Shown here one piece after another: positions 38,797 to 53,700 of a stretch of 64,000 nucleotides of DNA. The stretch spans positions 150,397,519 to 150,461,518 of the forward strand of contig NC_134366.1 of assembly GCF_035582795.1 (NCBI RefSeq). The letters are read 5' to 3'. Position 1 is the stretch's first letter, and each line of letters starts with the position of its first letter. The DNA is from Mycteria americana (taxonomy: Eukaryota > Chordata > Aves > Ciconiiformes > Ciconiidae). Made by a program: the position numbers and the translations under genes. The notes below the pieces were generated by a model, which was not told the origin of the DNA, did no database searches, and worked only from the letters and a program-made list of their open reading frames with translations.

Positions 38797-41700
38797 GTGA
38801 GGGGGGCTGCGGGGACCGCGCGGCTCGGGAGGGAAGGGGTGAGGACACGGTGGGGCGGGGGAGGGGGGATGAAAGGCTCATTGACGGCGGCGGGGTTTGC
38901 TGTGGCAGCCGGCCGGGCGCGGCGGGTCCCCTGCGGGAAGGCGGGGGGGAGGTCGCGGCTGACGAGCGACGACGAGCGACCCCGAGCGCGGCTGCCTCTC
39001 CCCATGCCTCGTCCCCGGTACCCCCTGCTCGGTAAAACGCCTGCTGGTCAGATAGGCACCGGTGAGAAGGGGGAGGACCGGCCGCAGGGTCTGGAGGCCA
39101 TAGAGCTCCCCACGAGCCGCCGTGAGATTCACCTGGGTGATGTTTGCCTGTGGAAGGGATGGGGCGGTCCTGACTGTCTGCTCTGGAGCCGTCTCGTGTC
39201 GTCTGGGTTACTCGGTTGCTTTGAAAACCTAGAGGAGCAGCGCGCACACACGGAAATTGCACCTTAATAGTCCTGGGTGACGAGGAAAACGCTCGTTTCT
39301 TTTTGGAAGCTTTTTCATGGAAACAAGAATTATGCAAAAGCATTAGTTGTGTATTCATCTAATGCTTGCAGGCTTAGGAACCAGTAGTGGAGACCTTAGT
39401 ATGGCTGAGAATTTCAAGCCAATTGCAGTCCAGGCAGGTATAGACTATTGGAAGCAGCATTGTAAGCCCCATAACTGCTGTGATGATTCAAACTTGAGTA
39501 AGGCTTTTTGCTGTGGCTTTTCGACAGAACACGTTAACATCAATCTTGTGGTGAGCTTGCCTCAGTAGGAATATGTCTGATTTGGTTGTTGCAGTAAGGA
39601 TCATCTCCTTTAATAAGAAAATCGCTGTCTTAGCAGCCCCTTAAAAACAGATCATTCCTGTCTTTTATTATTTTTTTTTTTTAAATCCTCAGTGTGTGAT
39701 GTGGGAAGGTTCCATCTTTGCCAGTATGCGTGCACTTCATGAGAAAATTAGTAGAATACAGAAATTATCAACTGTCCTTTTAAAGCTTCCAGTTATTGTA
39801 GTTTGGGGGCTTGAAGGGATTGCTTCTATAGCTTTTATATTGTTAGTATGTTTGTAATCCTATTTATGTCCAAATGGATTATAGGAATGAAAGTGCAGCA
39901 GATGTCCCCTGCCTGTTACAACTTGTCTTTTAATTATATATTGCTCTATAAAATCTGAATTGTTTACCTAATGACCAGAAAAAGGAAAGAAAATAGGTTT
40001 GTACCTTCATTTGAGTCTGTGGCAGTATTAAGCCTTGAGAAGTTTGTTGGTTTTTGGGTTTTTTTTAAATGAGAACTTGAGGCTAGAATATCTTAAAACA
40101 AAAAAAGTCTGCGTACGCCACCAAGCTGTCTTTGAGCAGTGAACTACTGAAGTTGATTCTGGAAGTTGCAAGAGACTGAGCGCTGAGCACCAAGAAGAGG
40201 AAGCATTGTGATTCAGAATCTTTCCAGTGTAGCAAGGTCTCCATTTTGGAGAAGGCACGTTAAAGATGCATTTTTTTTTGCTATCTTGAACAGCAAATCC
40301 TTCAAGATTTAGTAGATCTGTTATGTCTTCTTGAAAACAAAGAATAATCCTGGCAATAATTTAGATTTTGCTTGTTTTATTTTCTTTAAACTCCAGTATA
40401 AAAACAAAGCATAAACTCTTGCAAGTCATCATTGAAGACATTAAAAAATGCCTCAACAGGAGACAGAGTGAAGAGTTAGATACACTGTTAACTTGACAAT
40501 GCTCTCTGGTGTAGGGCTTCATAAAAGCAAACTTTGTATTAATTTTATATAAAACTTAACTAACTGACATTTTTGGTGAATATAAATACTTGTACGCAGG
40601 CACAAAATAAAGTTAAGGCTATGTAAGAGCAAATACTTCCATATTCAAAAGAGTAAAATATTATTTCAGCTGTCAAGCTGTCATTCTGTATTGTTAAGAT
40701 TTTTAAAGTTATTTTTATAGTACTTTGTATTCATTATTTCCATGCAGAGGTGAAAAAAAAAACAACCCACCTTTTCCAAAAAGAAAATGCACAAACTGAA
40801 TCATTAACTGTAGTGCAAATAAGTTTATACCAGTGGCAAAGTTTAATAGGCCTGCCTCGTGCTCATTTTCCAAGATAAGTTCATAGAGACCTGTATTGGC
40901 ATGTCCCAATATTTTCCAACTTTCACATGAAAAATTATCAAAATATCATTGGCAATTTAAAGATGCGACAAAAATTCTTACCGATTGCTGCCTAGTCATT
41001 TTTGTCTTGTGTTTTTGTACACTGTGATGCTAATACTGAGGTCTGTGAAGGGAAAAGAGTAAGCCTATTATCGGTAGATTTACTACAGGGTTTGCTATGC
41101 CAGGGTCTAGATTTCCATTGCGGGCATTTCAGAAAGCTTAGAGCAATTGGTCTGTAGGATTAAAGAGCACACTACAGATGTCTAATTAAAAGCTGTAGGG
41201 TTACTTTAATACAGAATTACTGAGCTCATCGTATGCCAGGTGATGTGTAACACTCATCAGTCAGGATCAGAAATGTTCTTCACTGTACCTTTTCTGAGGA
41301 AGAGTATTATTGCTTTGTTTCTTGCATGTGGCTTTATTCAGTTCCTGTATAAGTAGGGTGCAACTTAACTGATATTTTTAGTAAAGTAAGTTTAGTTGAA
41401 TAGCACTGTGTTGACTCAATACAGTAGCAACTCTGAGATTCTGTTTATTTACTTGCTATGGGCAGACTGAGGAAAAAAATGAAGCTGAAATGGTTTAGCA
41501 TTCATTAACATAATGGTTTACAAGAGCCAGTTCTGGCTTTCTTCAGCTGCTTGGAGCAAGGTAGTATCGTGGTATCCTTACTTTAGATTCTGTGCAGTAA
41601 ACCTGAAGCCTCTTCTTTTCTTTTTGTTTTAGCTCCTGGCAGGGCAGAGCTCTTTGTCTACTGTCACAGAGTTCTTCGGCCCCTGTTAAGATTACTTTTT

Positions 41701-44700
41701 TTTTCTTTCCAAAAATCTCTTGATCTTTAATTTTAATTTCTTTCTCTTCTGAATAATTGCTGTGCCTCCCTCTTCTACTTTTTAAACCTTCAGCACAGCA
41801 GAAAAAGGTGAAACTGTTTTTACATGGTTTCTGTACAATCTGCAGAACACCATAGAAACTTGAGAGTAACCATCTTCTGTACTCCGCTACAGCATTAGAA
41901 AGCTATTCATACCATCTATTTGTAGATGCAGAAAATACCAAATTGACTATGTACTTCCTATTGTTTGAAGTACACCTGGACAGTAAATGCTACTACACAT
42001 TTTAGTAAAAGCATTTGCGTTCATTTCAGGAAGTTTCCTACTTGGTCTGGTTGAAAGAACTTTTCAAGCTATGACTGTTTTATGCTTATTGCACTTAGAA
42101 ATAGCCTGCATAAAGACTTTTTCATACTTTCAACTGATACTTGCATGTTGGTTTTGCATATATGTTAATTGTCAGATTGCAGGAGAAGTAGGATTGTAGG
42201 ATTCTCCAGTGCTCAAAGAGAAAATTGCTTAGTTTCTTTCTTAAGAGAAGCTTACAGCAAATAATATTGGCAAACAGATTCTTTCATTAGCCAGAGATAT
42301 TCTAAGTAGCCATATCTTTATAATGTGTAACCAAGGACTTTGGCTAATACAGCCTTGTAAGACTCAAATGATAGCAATTTTATTACTGCCATTTGAAGTG
42401 TGAAACTGAGTTATCCATTATGCTGTACCATATTTAAAGAACAACATTTTTCATTTTAACAGTCTCAGCAGAACCTTTATTCTACTTCTGGATTATCTTA
42501 AGGCCCTCAAATGTGTGTGAAAAAGCTTTATTTAAATACTGGGATTTTAAGGTCAGCAGGCAAGAAATGTGTTCAGAAATTAGTAGTGTTATTGACAGCA
42601 CTATTTCTGCCTTGTTGCATCTTCCCTGTAGCTTTTAGGATGAGAAAAAAAAGATGGCAAATAATAAATTGCACAATTTGAATTAATTAATATTGTCAGT
42701 GGATGTTTAATATATTACCGTAAAATTTTAAACTTAGTCTTTTTGGCTGCATTTGTCTTTTAAAAGAAAATTTCTGAATACTATAGAAAAGCTTTTTTCT
42801 TTCCCACTTCTGTTACTGGCTTTGGTATATCCAAAAATGGTCACATGAATTTTGATTAAAATTCTATGATTCATCTGTGGGCAGAAAATAAATGTGGAAA
42901 GCTTCCACTGAAAAGGAGACTACTACAATTAAGGGAGAAATGTATCAAAGTACAAGTTTTTAAACGTATTTCTCATGGTGGTTGTTTACATGATCAGATG
43001 ATCAGACAGCGTTTTAAACAGTCATGTGGATGAATTTTTCTAGAGCGTTCTTAATGGATATGAATTAATTTATTAATTCAGAGAAACAGATGATTTTTTT
43101 TTTAATTAAAGTTTAAAACTTTTATCTATTGAGTTCTTGAGAGGGATTAAGAAAATGGTTTTTAATTTAAGGTATGTATGTAACAGCAAAGAAGCAAAGC
43201 AAGGTACAGAATTTAAAAAGTTAGTTGGCTGTAAATATTTTTGACACAAGTCCAATACCAGATGCAGCAAATCTGTTATCTAACTCTACTGCTAAGTAAC
43301 TTAGACATAGTGATTCTTTCTCCAGCTTAAGATCTTAAACATCACAGGTACTAACATGGATTGAAAGACATCACACCACTAACAATATGGCTGTGCAGAA
43401 TCTGGAGAAAATAGAGGAGTTCAAGAACTGATTTTTGGCAACGGGTTATTTTCAAGATTGAATATCAGGTTGTTGGTATCCCTGTGGAATCAAGTACTGT
43501 GAGCTTCATTGAGAGGAACTTTGAGAGAGTTTTGAGACACAGATCTGTAAAATATACTTCATTTCCATAATGCTGAGAGAAATGTACTGCATCTTAGATA
43601 TGAAAAGTCTAGTTTAAAGCTGGTTGTTGCAGGAGTAGAAGGGTTAGGTGGCCTGATCTTTCCATTTCTATTAATAGTTACAAAATAAGAAGTTGGCATG
43701 CTGGCTAACTACAGTAAGCAATACTATGTTATGCACTGGTGAAAGCATGCCAATGGTGATTTTTAAGCATAATATAACAAGGCAAGACTTATATACCTGT
43801 ACCTGTTAAATTGGGGATCGGATCTGATATTTGAAGGAATAGGTCACGCTAAGTTGTTATATGGCCTTTGTTTTACTTTAAAGCAATCAGGTTCATGTGA
43901 TGCAGAGTTAAAATAGCTTTTGGTTTTTTAATAACAAAAATAACTAAAGATAATACAATTTAAACTTTATTTAAAAAGAAATTGAAGAAATTAAAGTAAC
44001 TAGGAAGTAGTTATTTATGCTTAATGTCTTAATTTTCATTCTTTAATTTATCTGAATTATTATGAATGTGAATCAATATGAAACTTGTGTGGACTCTATC
44101 AATTACTGCTCTTGACAATTGTTTTTCACTCAGTGAAATTAATGGCTAACAGTAGTATAATGCTTCGCTTATTTTCATGTTTTCCGCAGTTAAGCGCAGT
44201 AACTTCAGTCATAGCTTTTTGTTAACAATAAACATGACTTAAAAATTATTACATTTTTGCATAGGGAATATATAGGCCAAGATGTATGCTGTTGCTGTCA
44301 AAGGTGATGATAAAGACTAATTTAATGACTGTCCAGAGTTTTAACTTTATATGTTAAATAATACATGTTAATTTTCTTTCCTTTATTATGTGAGGGAGAA
44401 ATGGTAGGCTAGTGTAACGACTATAATCAAGTCGGTCTGAAAAGAACAATGGGATATCATGCTTAGTCATGCTTTGTCTTTGACTTCTAATTTCTGTTCT
44501 ACTATGAAGTTTTAACTTGTGAAGGAAATGAGCTGTGATGGATACGCATAGGTAGAAATTGTAGAAATGTATTCAAGGTAGAAATGATTTTAAAAATCCA
44601 GCCCATTGCTGAACTGCTACAAAGTGGTAAATGCGTTCATTTAATTAGATAATTTATGGCGCATAGAACTGTATGTTCTGAATCGGTTTTTAGAAGAGCT

Positions 44701-47700
44701 ACAGAGAACTGTAGCTGGTCTGAAAGCTGGTAACTTTCAGAAATTTACCTTTTGATAAGCAGTTCCTGTGTTAAGTAGGATTGAGATGAAATGAGGAGAC
44801 TTCCGCCTTCTTTCCTTTCTCATTTCTGTTTGGTAAATATAGAATTGCAGTAGATATTTTGAGTACCAATCCACGATTCTGTCTGCTTTACTTGATAATC
44901 TTGCAAGCATTTTTCAGTCAACAAATAGTTGCATTTCAATAATAGCGTAATTTGAGCTTTGCTTCATCTGCTTTCTCCAAATTTTTTATTATTCACCCTT
45001 ACTGTTTACACAGCCTAATGGACGGTCTTTCCTTGATGTATCTGAGGATGAAGTAATACAAACTGTCCGTAAAGAAAATATAAAGCAGCCTGTGGATGCA
45101 GAAAAGAAGAATGAAAAGGTCAGTTATGGATATGAAATGACAATGTCAAAGTTTAGTGCACGTTATTTCAATGTCTAATAACTCTATTTGTTATGTGAAA
45201 TCCTGTTACTTACTGAGTGAAGAGGCATATTTCTTACTATGAAGAGTACTAATGTAATTTGGTGTCAGAAAGAACTAAAGTAGTATTTTCTTAACTTCTG
45301 AGATCATGCCTTATCATAGAATGTTTGCATCAAGCAAATTCCCCTCCCCACACCCCACTAAACACCGATATCTATGTTCGCCATGTGAAAATGTTAAACG
45401 AACAGAAATTAAGTTTGTGTTTCATCTCTGCTGGCTTCAATGGAGATGCAACATAAAGATAGTTATTGTTAAGTGGCTTGAAAATGGCCTAACAATTGTG
45501 GAACTACTGTTCAAAGGATTAAGACCATGTGCCTGCTTATTTCTTTTGTCAGATGTATCCATTAGTGATTAGAGTTCTTAATTTCTGATGACAAATACGG
45601 GCTTTGAAGTCTGGTGTGAGCTTTTTGTTATGCAAATTGAACAGCTACGTTAAAAACATCTTTTTTAAAGCTTGGTCTGTAGCTTTATCTAAAAGGTAAC
45701 CATACTAATGGCAGTGTTATTTTTTTTGTATTGTGAGGACTAATATCTTCTAGCCTTATTGAAAATGCTGTCATTTGTAGGCAACATGGATATGTTTATG
45801 ACAGGCCTTTGAAGATAATTTTTGCCTTGGTTCTTTTGTTAACGTTGTGCACGAAACTTTCCTACTGTCATGGACTTCCGATTTATTTTCTTCAACAAAA
45901 TACATTTGTTCTGACTATACTGAGGAGTATTGGAAAAATAAATGATTATGCATAAACAGTCAGAAACCAGCAGTTGATTATTGTAATTTGTTTAGCTTGT
46001 TCAAGCTTTAATTAACTTACTTGACTATCCTCTAATAACTTGTTTTGCAGTTAGTATGTTGGCTAAAAGACTGTATCCTGGTAGTTGGCTATAGGGCTCT
46101 CAACGTTTTTAGCATTGTCAAACAGAAAGACTTTTCTGTGAGATGGCTTTGCCTTAAAATTTCATTCTGTGCACTTTTTTCTCTTCTCCATGTATCACAT
46201 ATCAGATTGACTTTGTGGGGTTTTTTCAAGAACATAATAAAACTTGATCCTGAAGGAATAACTATATTTTTCATTTCAACTTTCACTTTATCTCAAGCAG
46301 GTTTCCAAGTAGATAAGGTGTTTAAATGCTAAACTCGAGCTTCACCTTAAAATGGCGAACATAGTGATCTGAATTTTAAAATGTTAAGTTGAAGTTGCAG
46401 ATCCAGGAAATCAGTACCACTATATGGATACAGTTGCTTATTCAACTGATTATGTTTTCATATCGCTTTGGGGAACCGTGGGCAAAGCATGATTGCCTCA
46501 GGAGTTGATTGTTACCCTTAAATTAAAAACATACCCAAGAACTTTCTTTAAACTACAGGCAACTTTACAGGCATCTAGTTATTTGGTTAAGCCTCTCAGG
46601 GTATCTGTTACATTTGTAACATTATAAACCTGCTAAGAAGATTATAAGGGCTCCTCTGTATGTGTCTTTGATAGCTTGGGATGGGTAGTATAAGTCAATG
46701 GGTGGGATTTAAGTAGTATGTGCATGTGTGTAGATATATGAATATATATAATCTATGACCTGAAGGGTATGATTTTTTTGTGCTTGAATATATGCTGTCA
46801 ATGAAAATTGCACTCCCTTTGTGTTTCTGTATTTCTTAGCTGCTTCAGGGTTGTGAATTTCATGCATGTTTTTTCAGGATAGTTATTTAAGTTGTATTCT
46901 CTTGTTCTGCTTTAGGGGAGGGGAAGCTTTGGGTAATGTCTGGATTGTAGCTGCTCATAGGGTTTATGATTCTCTTGACACTTTGAGTAGTTTCTTCCCT
47001 TTTTTCCATTTTAGTGACTTGCACAGCACAGGGGTTTGGGGTTGTTTTTTCTTAGTTTTTAGTGTAAGGGACTGTATGAAACAAGTGACTCTGTGGAAGA
47101 GATTGCAGGATGTTAAAACTTCATTGCCCATTCTGTTTGCAAACACACAACTGCCTTGTGTTGAATATTAGAAATAAACAGACCACTAGGGATGACGAAG
47201 AAAGGTTTATTTTTCTATTGTTCTTGCATGGGGGACAGTGCATCTTAAAGACTTGAAAAATTTTGGCAGGCCTGCTGAATTCCTCATGTGCTCTTTGGCT
47301 GGTGGCAGAGCCAACACTGGCAGCTTTCTGTGTTGCAGAAGGTGACACTTTGAATGAATAGGCTTCTGCAAAATGATTAGCTGTCTTGCTCAGTAACCTT
47401 TAACGTCTCTTGCTGTTTCAGTCAGTTTGTTACTGAGACAGCGACTGTTACAGCACTAAGTTTGGCAGGCTGTGAGTATATTGGATAAGTAATTATGGTT
47501 CTGGTTTCTCAGATCATCTTCTAATAATTCAGGTTAGGAAAGTAAATATATTTTCAAGATTTGAATTCTTGATCTTTTTAAAAACAATGTTTGTTAGTAA
47601 CAAACTTATTTTTAAAATTGTTAAACTTTGTTTTCACGGGAAGTGTAAAATTTGATGTTGATACCTCTGTAGGAGCTATTTATTTAAGAAACTGGAGTTA

Positions 47701-50700
47701 TAACTTGGAGGAGAAGTCATCTTAAACTGCTGTCTGGGAGACTTCTGAAGTCATTTCAGGTGTTCTCTTAGTGCCAGAGGACAGTTGAGTAGTTATGGCT
47801 TTGCGGATGGGAGATTCTAAGACCTCAACTTCCATTCTCAGTGTAGCTGAAAATGGGAAACGTAGGTACAAACTTACTAATCTTCCCTCTGCTTGAGCTC
47901 CAACAAGCAATTCATAACTGTTTTTCATGCTGTTTTTCACTTTTCTTCTTAATTCTTTCCTTAGAAGGTGCTCTGGCAAATAATTTGGCTTGTTCATATT
48001 CTTAGAACCCATTCTTCTCGGGTTGCTTTTGAAACCAGCCCTTCTTTTTTGGAGGCTTTTCAGAAGTTAGATACCTGGTATGTTGGTAAAGGTAGTCTAC
48101 TGAGCAAGTAAGTGAGATAATTCAGTTTGGGTGCGTCTGTATTGTGGGTCCCCTAGTGCAGTAAACCATGTTCAAGTCAGTTCCCTAAGTGTTATAGGTG
48201 TGTTGGCACAGCATTGCATATAAGCAGTGAAATTTTTATTATCTCTGGTGCTGCGCTAACAAGCTATACTGCTTTCAGTACCTGTATTGAAGCTACATGA
48301 TACTTTTTGGGCATGCCAACTCAAAGGCATGTGAACTGCATGCCATTGTGGGCCCATAGGATATCTGCTGCAGCTGTGGTGATAATTTAGCTGTTACCAG
48401 TTATGAATTCTAGAGAGATTGTTATACTCTTCTTGGACATCTAAGACTAGAAAATTGTATAGTTTGAACTCGGGTATAAAGCTGGCAATTACTAGTCTTA
48501 CTCTGGCAGAAGCATGTATTCCAGAAGGACATCAAGCATTCTTAGAATATCCTTATTCGAATATTCCAGAGACGGTGAATCAGTGAATAGTTCCCCTTAC
48601 AGCATTTGAGTGGGTAACCATTTTTCTTTAAAAAGTTTGGTTTTTTTCATTCAGGGCTAACTGGTAGTTCTTACACCTTTCTTCACTAGATTGAAAAGCT
48701 TTTCAGTGCTGTATTTTCTTTGTAAGAAGGTAGTCAAATCAATTTGCCATCACTTTAGCTTATCAAGAGATTAAACTCCAAGGCTTTTTGCAGTATACTG
48801 TCTCCCAATATCGTGGGTCATTTTTCATCTTTTTTTCTCAATATTCTCTTTTAACACTTTATATTGCTACCTGTTGCACCAAAACTGCTCACAGAAGTAG
48901 TCATCTTTGTTCCTCTTTGTTCCTCTTATCTCTGCTTGTACAGCCAAGAAGTCATAACTGGTGAAACCTTGGGGAAAAAAAAAATCTGTATATCTATTGT
49001 ATGGACTCTAATCACAGTTCCTGTTTTGAAGTCATTTTCCAAGCTGGAGTTCACTTACCCACTTATTTTAAAGGAATCTTTACTCTTTTTATTTCTGCAT
49101 ATATAATGTTATACTTGCTTCTACACAAAACACATTTTGCCAGAGTGGGATCTGCCTGCCAAACAGTTCATTACTCCTCTGTCACTGTGATGCTATCAGC
49201 ATAGCTTCTTCCACCAGGCTTTGTGCTCTGTAGCATAAGTAATTGTTGCTCCCACTTTCCGTTTGTGTACTGCATAAGTCTTTCATGTTACTTCAATAGC
49301 CTTAACTTACGTTTAGGCATTAGTATTGTTTAGTACTCCTTTCAAGGGATTGTCCATACAGAGGGTTGTTCAGGAAAATCTGTTTCAAATTTACTCCTGT
49401 ATTTTGGTGGGGGGGAATTCTAGATCACTAAGTAATTAAGATAATGTTTTATTTTTATTCTAGTCAAAGAAAAAAAAGAAATCAAAGGGAGATGCTAAAA
49501 CAGTTCAGGATATTTCACGTCTAGATGGAAAGGAAGTTGATGAAGGTACTGAACACACACACAAAAAATGCAATGAGATATTTTGGCTTAAATGCTGTTT
49601 AAGATTTACTTGTTTGTGCTTCATAAAGAAGCATAAGAAACTCATTTTGTCATAACTCCATAGTCGCATGTTATGTCTGGAAATCTGATCTTTGAAACAA
49701 CAGTATTTAATAACTTCAACTGATTTTTTTGAAGTTAAACTTACAAAAACTGAGAAAAGTCATGAATAGCAGGGCCCTCATGTTGTTGATGTTTTGCTCT
49801 GTGAAGCAAAGTATTATTGCATTGCATCCAGAAAAACTTACCTTTGGCCAGTTGTTCATGTTTTCAAACTAATGTTGAAGTTGACTGCCATGTTTGTGAT
49901 TTTTAAACTGAACCTGTACTCAGACTTCAGCTTGATATGAAACAAGCTAAAACTTTCCTTTTTGCTCTCTGACTTATTTAGTGATGTTTTCATTTGGGGG
50001 ATGTTTTAGGAGCCTGGGAAACTAAAATCAGTAACAGAGAGAAGCGACAGCAGCGTAAGCGAGATAAGGTGCTGACTGACGGTGGCTCAGGAGAATCAAA
50101 CCTCCAAGGGGTGGAAAATGCAGTTACTGTATCCGTTGAGCAACTGATGCCTACACCATCGCTTCCGGTTGGTCTCAGGAAAAATAAAGGTATGATGGTC
50201 GATAGGTCTGTGAACATGTCTTAGAAAGATAACTTTACTTGAATGCTTAAATAGTGACTCTGTTTTGGATGTGTGGTAGGTATATTTGGAGGTATAACTC
50301 TTGAAATTATTTCAAGCTGTGTAAAGGTACTTTTCATAGTGCAAAACTTCCCCTTTTTTAAATGAGCCACCTTTTGGGGAAGGTCAGGAGAGAAGGTTCT
50401 GGAGTAAGTGGCTGAGAAACTGCCTTCCACACTGGTGCTCTGTCAGTAGCTGCACAGCTGCATAGGCATATGCCCCCATTCCTTGACTTGTGCTCTGCTG
50501 ACTCTGCCCTTCATGTTTTGGAAGCTTCAAAGGCACCCTCAGCACTGCTGCAGACAGCACCAACGCCTTAAATTTTGAACACTTCCATGTGGGAAGGTTA
50601 TGCCCATGAGTTCTCTTTACAGATTATTCACTGCTTATCATGTAGACATTTTTGCCAACATAGATTTAGTAGTACCTGTACTAAAGCTGTTCGTAATGGT

Positions 50701-53700
50701 GGGGCACATCTGGCTGAGATTTAGTAACCAATTATTATAGCTAAGGATTCAAGAAGGAAATGTAGGCTTTAGCTTCTATGGCTGCTGCTGTTTCAGAAAA
50801 AAATTGCATGGGCTGGTTTAAACTGTGTGTAGGCACAGGAATTCATATTTGGCTGCAACTGAAAAATGGTTTAGGAAGCAAAAGGAATCTGAAGAAACAA
50901 ACAGTTCAGCTTTCTAACATACTTTTAACTTACTGATATATTGGGTGCTTTAATTAGATGAAACTTGATGTTCTAGCAAAGTGACAAAAAGACTGAGCCT
51001 AGCAACTGTCTGGTACCTTGTAACAATTTATTGAAATTTGCATGCCTTACCTGGTGTTTTTATTGACACTTGTTTGCATCTTGATTCAGTGCATGGTTCT
51101 TGTCGTTGAGAACTAGATCAATTGTTTCCTGTTTTCTTTTTCTGTCCATTTACACACAAACAGCGTCAAGAAATGGTAATTCTGTCTATATACTCTGTGG
51201 CTAACCATAACTACTGTAACGTAACTACTGTAACATCTCTAACCAGAGTCCTTTATGCATCGTATGTTCATTGTACCAGACTAATCTGTAAAGAATTCAG
51301 CTGTATCTAGTGTTTTCATGGTAAGGTAGAAGTTAGAAATATCTATATATTTCTGAAATACTTAGAGCTGCTTGTTGCTTGAAAATGAGAGCCTCTGTTT
51401 TAGATTTCTGCTTGCCATTCTTGGGGAAACTAGCCAGAGTTCTTTGAAATCTGCTTTTACTTGTTTTATACGCTCTAAATCAGCTTTGAGTTAATTCTAT
51501 CTGCAAAATAAACACAAATAATAACAAAAAGAGGATTTCAATTTTATTCTTAAGTTTTCTGGAAATTTCTTAATTTACTTTGAGGTATTTTATGTGGTTT
51601 TTTCCTTAAAATATCAGTGCTGGATACTCTTTTTGAAGATTTTTACAGGTGTTGCTATTTTGAAAAAACTTATTCTGGCTCTGTTTCCTCTTGCATCTTA
51701 ATCAGGTGATGCACTTCTGAATGCGCAAGTTAGCAGCTCTAAACCTGCAAAGGGGGAGTCATCAATTCCACAAGGTAAAAGGCTTTCATTATTAGGCATC
51801 CTAATTAACTAGAAAAGTGTTTTACAGAAGTGAAAACACAAATTGTCAGTGCAGGATTTTGTGCGATTATTGGTGTGGAACTTTATTATGCAGCTTGCTT
51901 TTTTGGGTATGCAAATGTTATACTTCTAAGTTGCAGTTACTTCTTAAAAGGTTGAAAACAGTCTCTCTTACATGTAGAAAAAGGATTTGATATCTAGAGT
52001 TTTCAGCCAGATTACCTATTATACAAATTGTTACTTACAGAACAGTAAAGCTTATTCTCAAGTTCCACTTCAAAATTCTTGATGCTAGCTTTGCAAACTT
52101 ACTCACTTTTTTGTGTTCATGAATTGATTATTTGTTCAAAGAAAAACTTAATGCAGGTAACTGCAAAGAGCTCAAAGATACCAGTCCTGATTATTGTAAA
52201 GTTTGCACTTGAAAGTACGTAAATATAAATGTAATATGTTAATAAATAATTTATGTTTATAAATAAATATACATGACATTATATGTCATACACAATTGTT
52301 AAAGTATTTGGCTATTTTTAGGCTGTTATCAACTAGTGAATCTTAGTTTTCTAATTAAGAGATACTGCTGTAGTAACACTTGAAGTGAATTAGTTTGGCA
52401 TAATAAATCAGGATGGTTGTTTCTTACTCATAACCAACATTAGCAGTGTTGCTTTAATGAAAAGTAGTCAGTGCAATTAAGCAAGTCAACAAATGAGTTA
52501 TTAAAAGCACCCAGGTCCAGAAAGTGAATCACTTTGTGCTAGGTTTTGAGAGCTTTATTTCACATGCAAACTTCCTGGACCATAGCACAGAAGGAAGGAG
52601 CTGTATTCTTCGGAGATGCGTAATGGGAGGACTGGAGGCAATAATCAAGTTTCAGTAAGGGAAATTCTGACTGGCCATGAGGAAAAAACCTCTTCATAAG
52701 GTTGCCCGGACATGCTTTGAACTATTGGCCTTTATGATTTCCAGAACTTGAATAAAGTGGTATACTTTTGAAGTTAGCTGTGCTTTGAGCAGAAGGTGGA
52801 ACTAGGTGACTTCCAGAGATCCCTTCCAATCTTAAGTTTTCTGTGATTCTGTGAAAAGTTGCTGGTCATATAGAAGGTAAATGTTTGTGACAGGAGAGTA
52901 CCATGATAAACACAGAATAATCAAGCCCCTGCTTCAGGACTTAAGCTGTTTTTTTGCAAGGTTGCAAAATAGTTTTTCTATCAGCTACCCTTTGGTTTCT
53001 GTCTCTGCTATTTTTGTTGTTGCCTTCCCCTAAGATGTCATATTACCCATAGAGGACATTGACTGACATGAACCACGTTAGTGCTGTGGAGTTGTGTAGA
53101 GAAAGGGCAGTGTTTTTAGGTATAGCAACAGTGACCTTATAGATGTCTGTGTTTGGAAATGATTTGTCTAAGAAAATCTAGACATATCTCACCTAATCAA
53201 TTCCTTGCCAGTGGGGCTGCTTTGAATGTGGTATGTTCATGCTGCCTGAGCTATGAGTTCATTTGAGGAATGAAATATTTGGTCTGTAGTTTTTGTTGGC
53301 ATATGATACTGACTTACTAGTGCATCAGGTTTTGGCTGACTGTTTAAGTGTTACACTTGCAGTATGCAGATATTTCTTAATCATTTGTAAATGAGAAGTT
53401 TTCCTGTTGTTTACATTGCATATATAAAAAGAGAGAGGGGATTTGATATACAGAGCCCTTTGAGAAAGATTGGTGATATATAAGAGGTCAGGCTGGGTGC
53501 ACCAGGTGACCATTAGACTTTGTTTTATAGGAGCATAAATTAAAAATAATAGAATTTTTATAATGATCTTTATGTCTCAGTGTACTACAGACTCCTTTCA
53601 CAGTATACATTAAACTTGCTATGACTAGTAATTCCTCAGTAGGATAGGCTGTTGCAGATAGACTTGTGGTCTTTTACCTTAATGTAACGTAAAATATATT

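Larger units (their letters stand above)
37430..39130. promoter_or_regulatory. MTDH: CpG island at the MTDH 5' end
   Basis: GC content and CpG density rise abruptly near 37,430, stay very high through exon 1, and fall off near 39,130. Many GC boxes are visible, such as GGGGCGGG near 38,006-38,055 and GCCCCGCCC near 38,350, and no TATA box. This is the usual arrangement for a broadly expressed vertebrate gene. The overlapping long open frames in this stretch (up to 425 codons antisense) follow from the scarcity of A/T-containing stop codons in GC-rich DNA. Confidence 0.9.

Noticed and set aside
38797-39267. Continuation of the MTDH exon 1 frame into intron 1, giving a 291-residue product
   Set aside because: A consensus donor (CGG|gtgagg) lies at 38,797 and the frame joins perfectly to exon 2. 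The extension has no resemblance to MTDH. It would only appear through intron retention.
37554-39358. Long overlapping open frames on both strands of the CpG island, up to 425 codons antisense
   Set aside because: They are Pro/Arg/Ala-rich readings of GC-rich DNA in which stop codons are scarce. They overlap each other in several frames, have no domain and run across MTDH exon 1.
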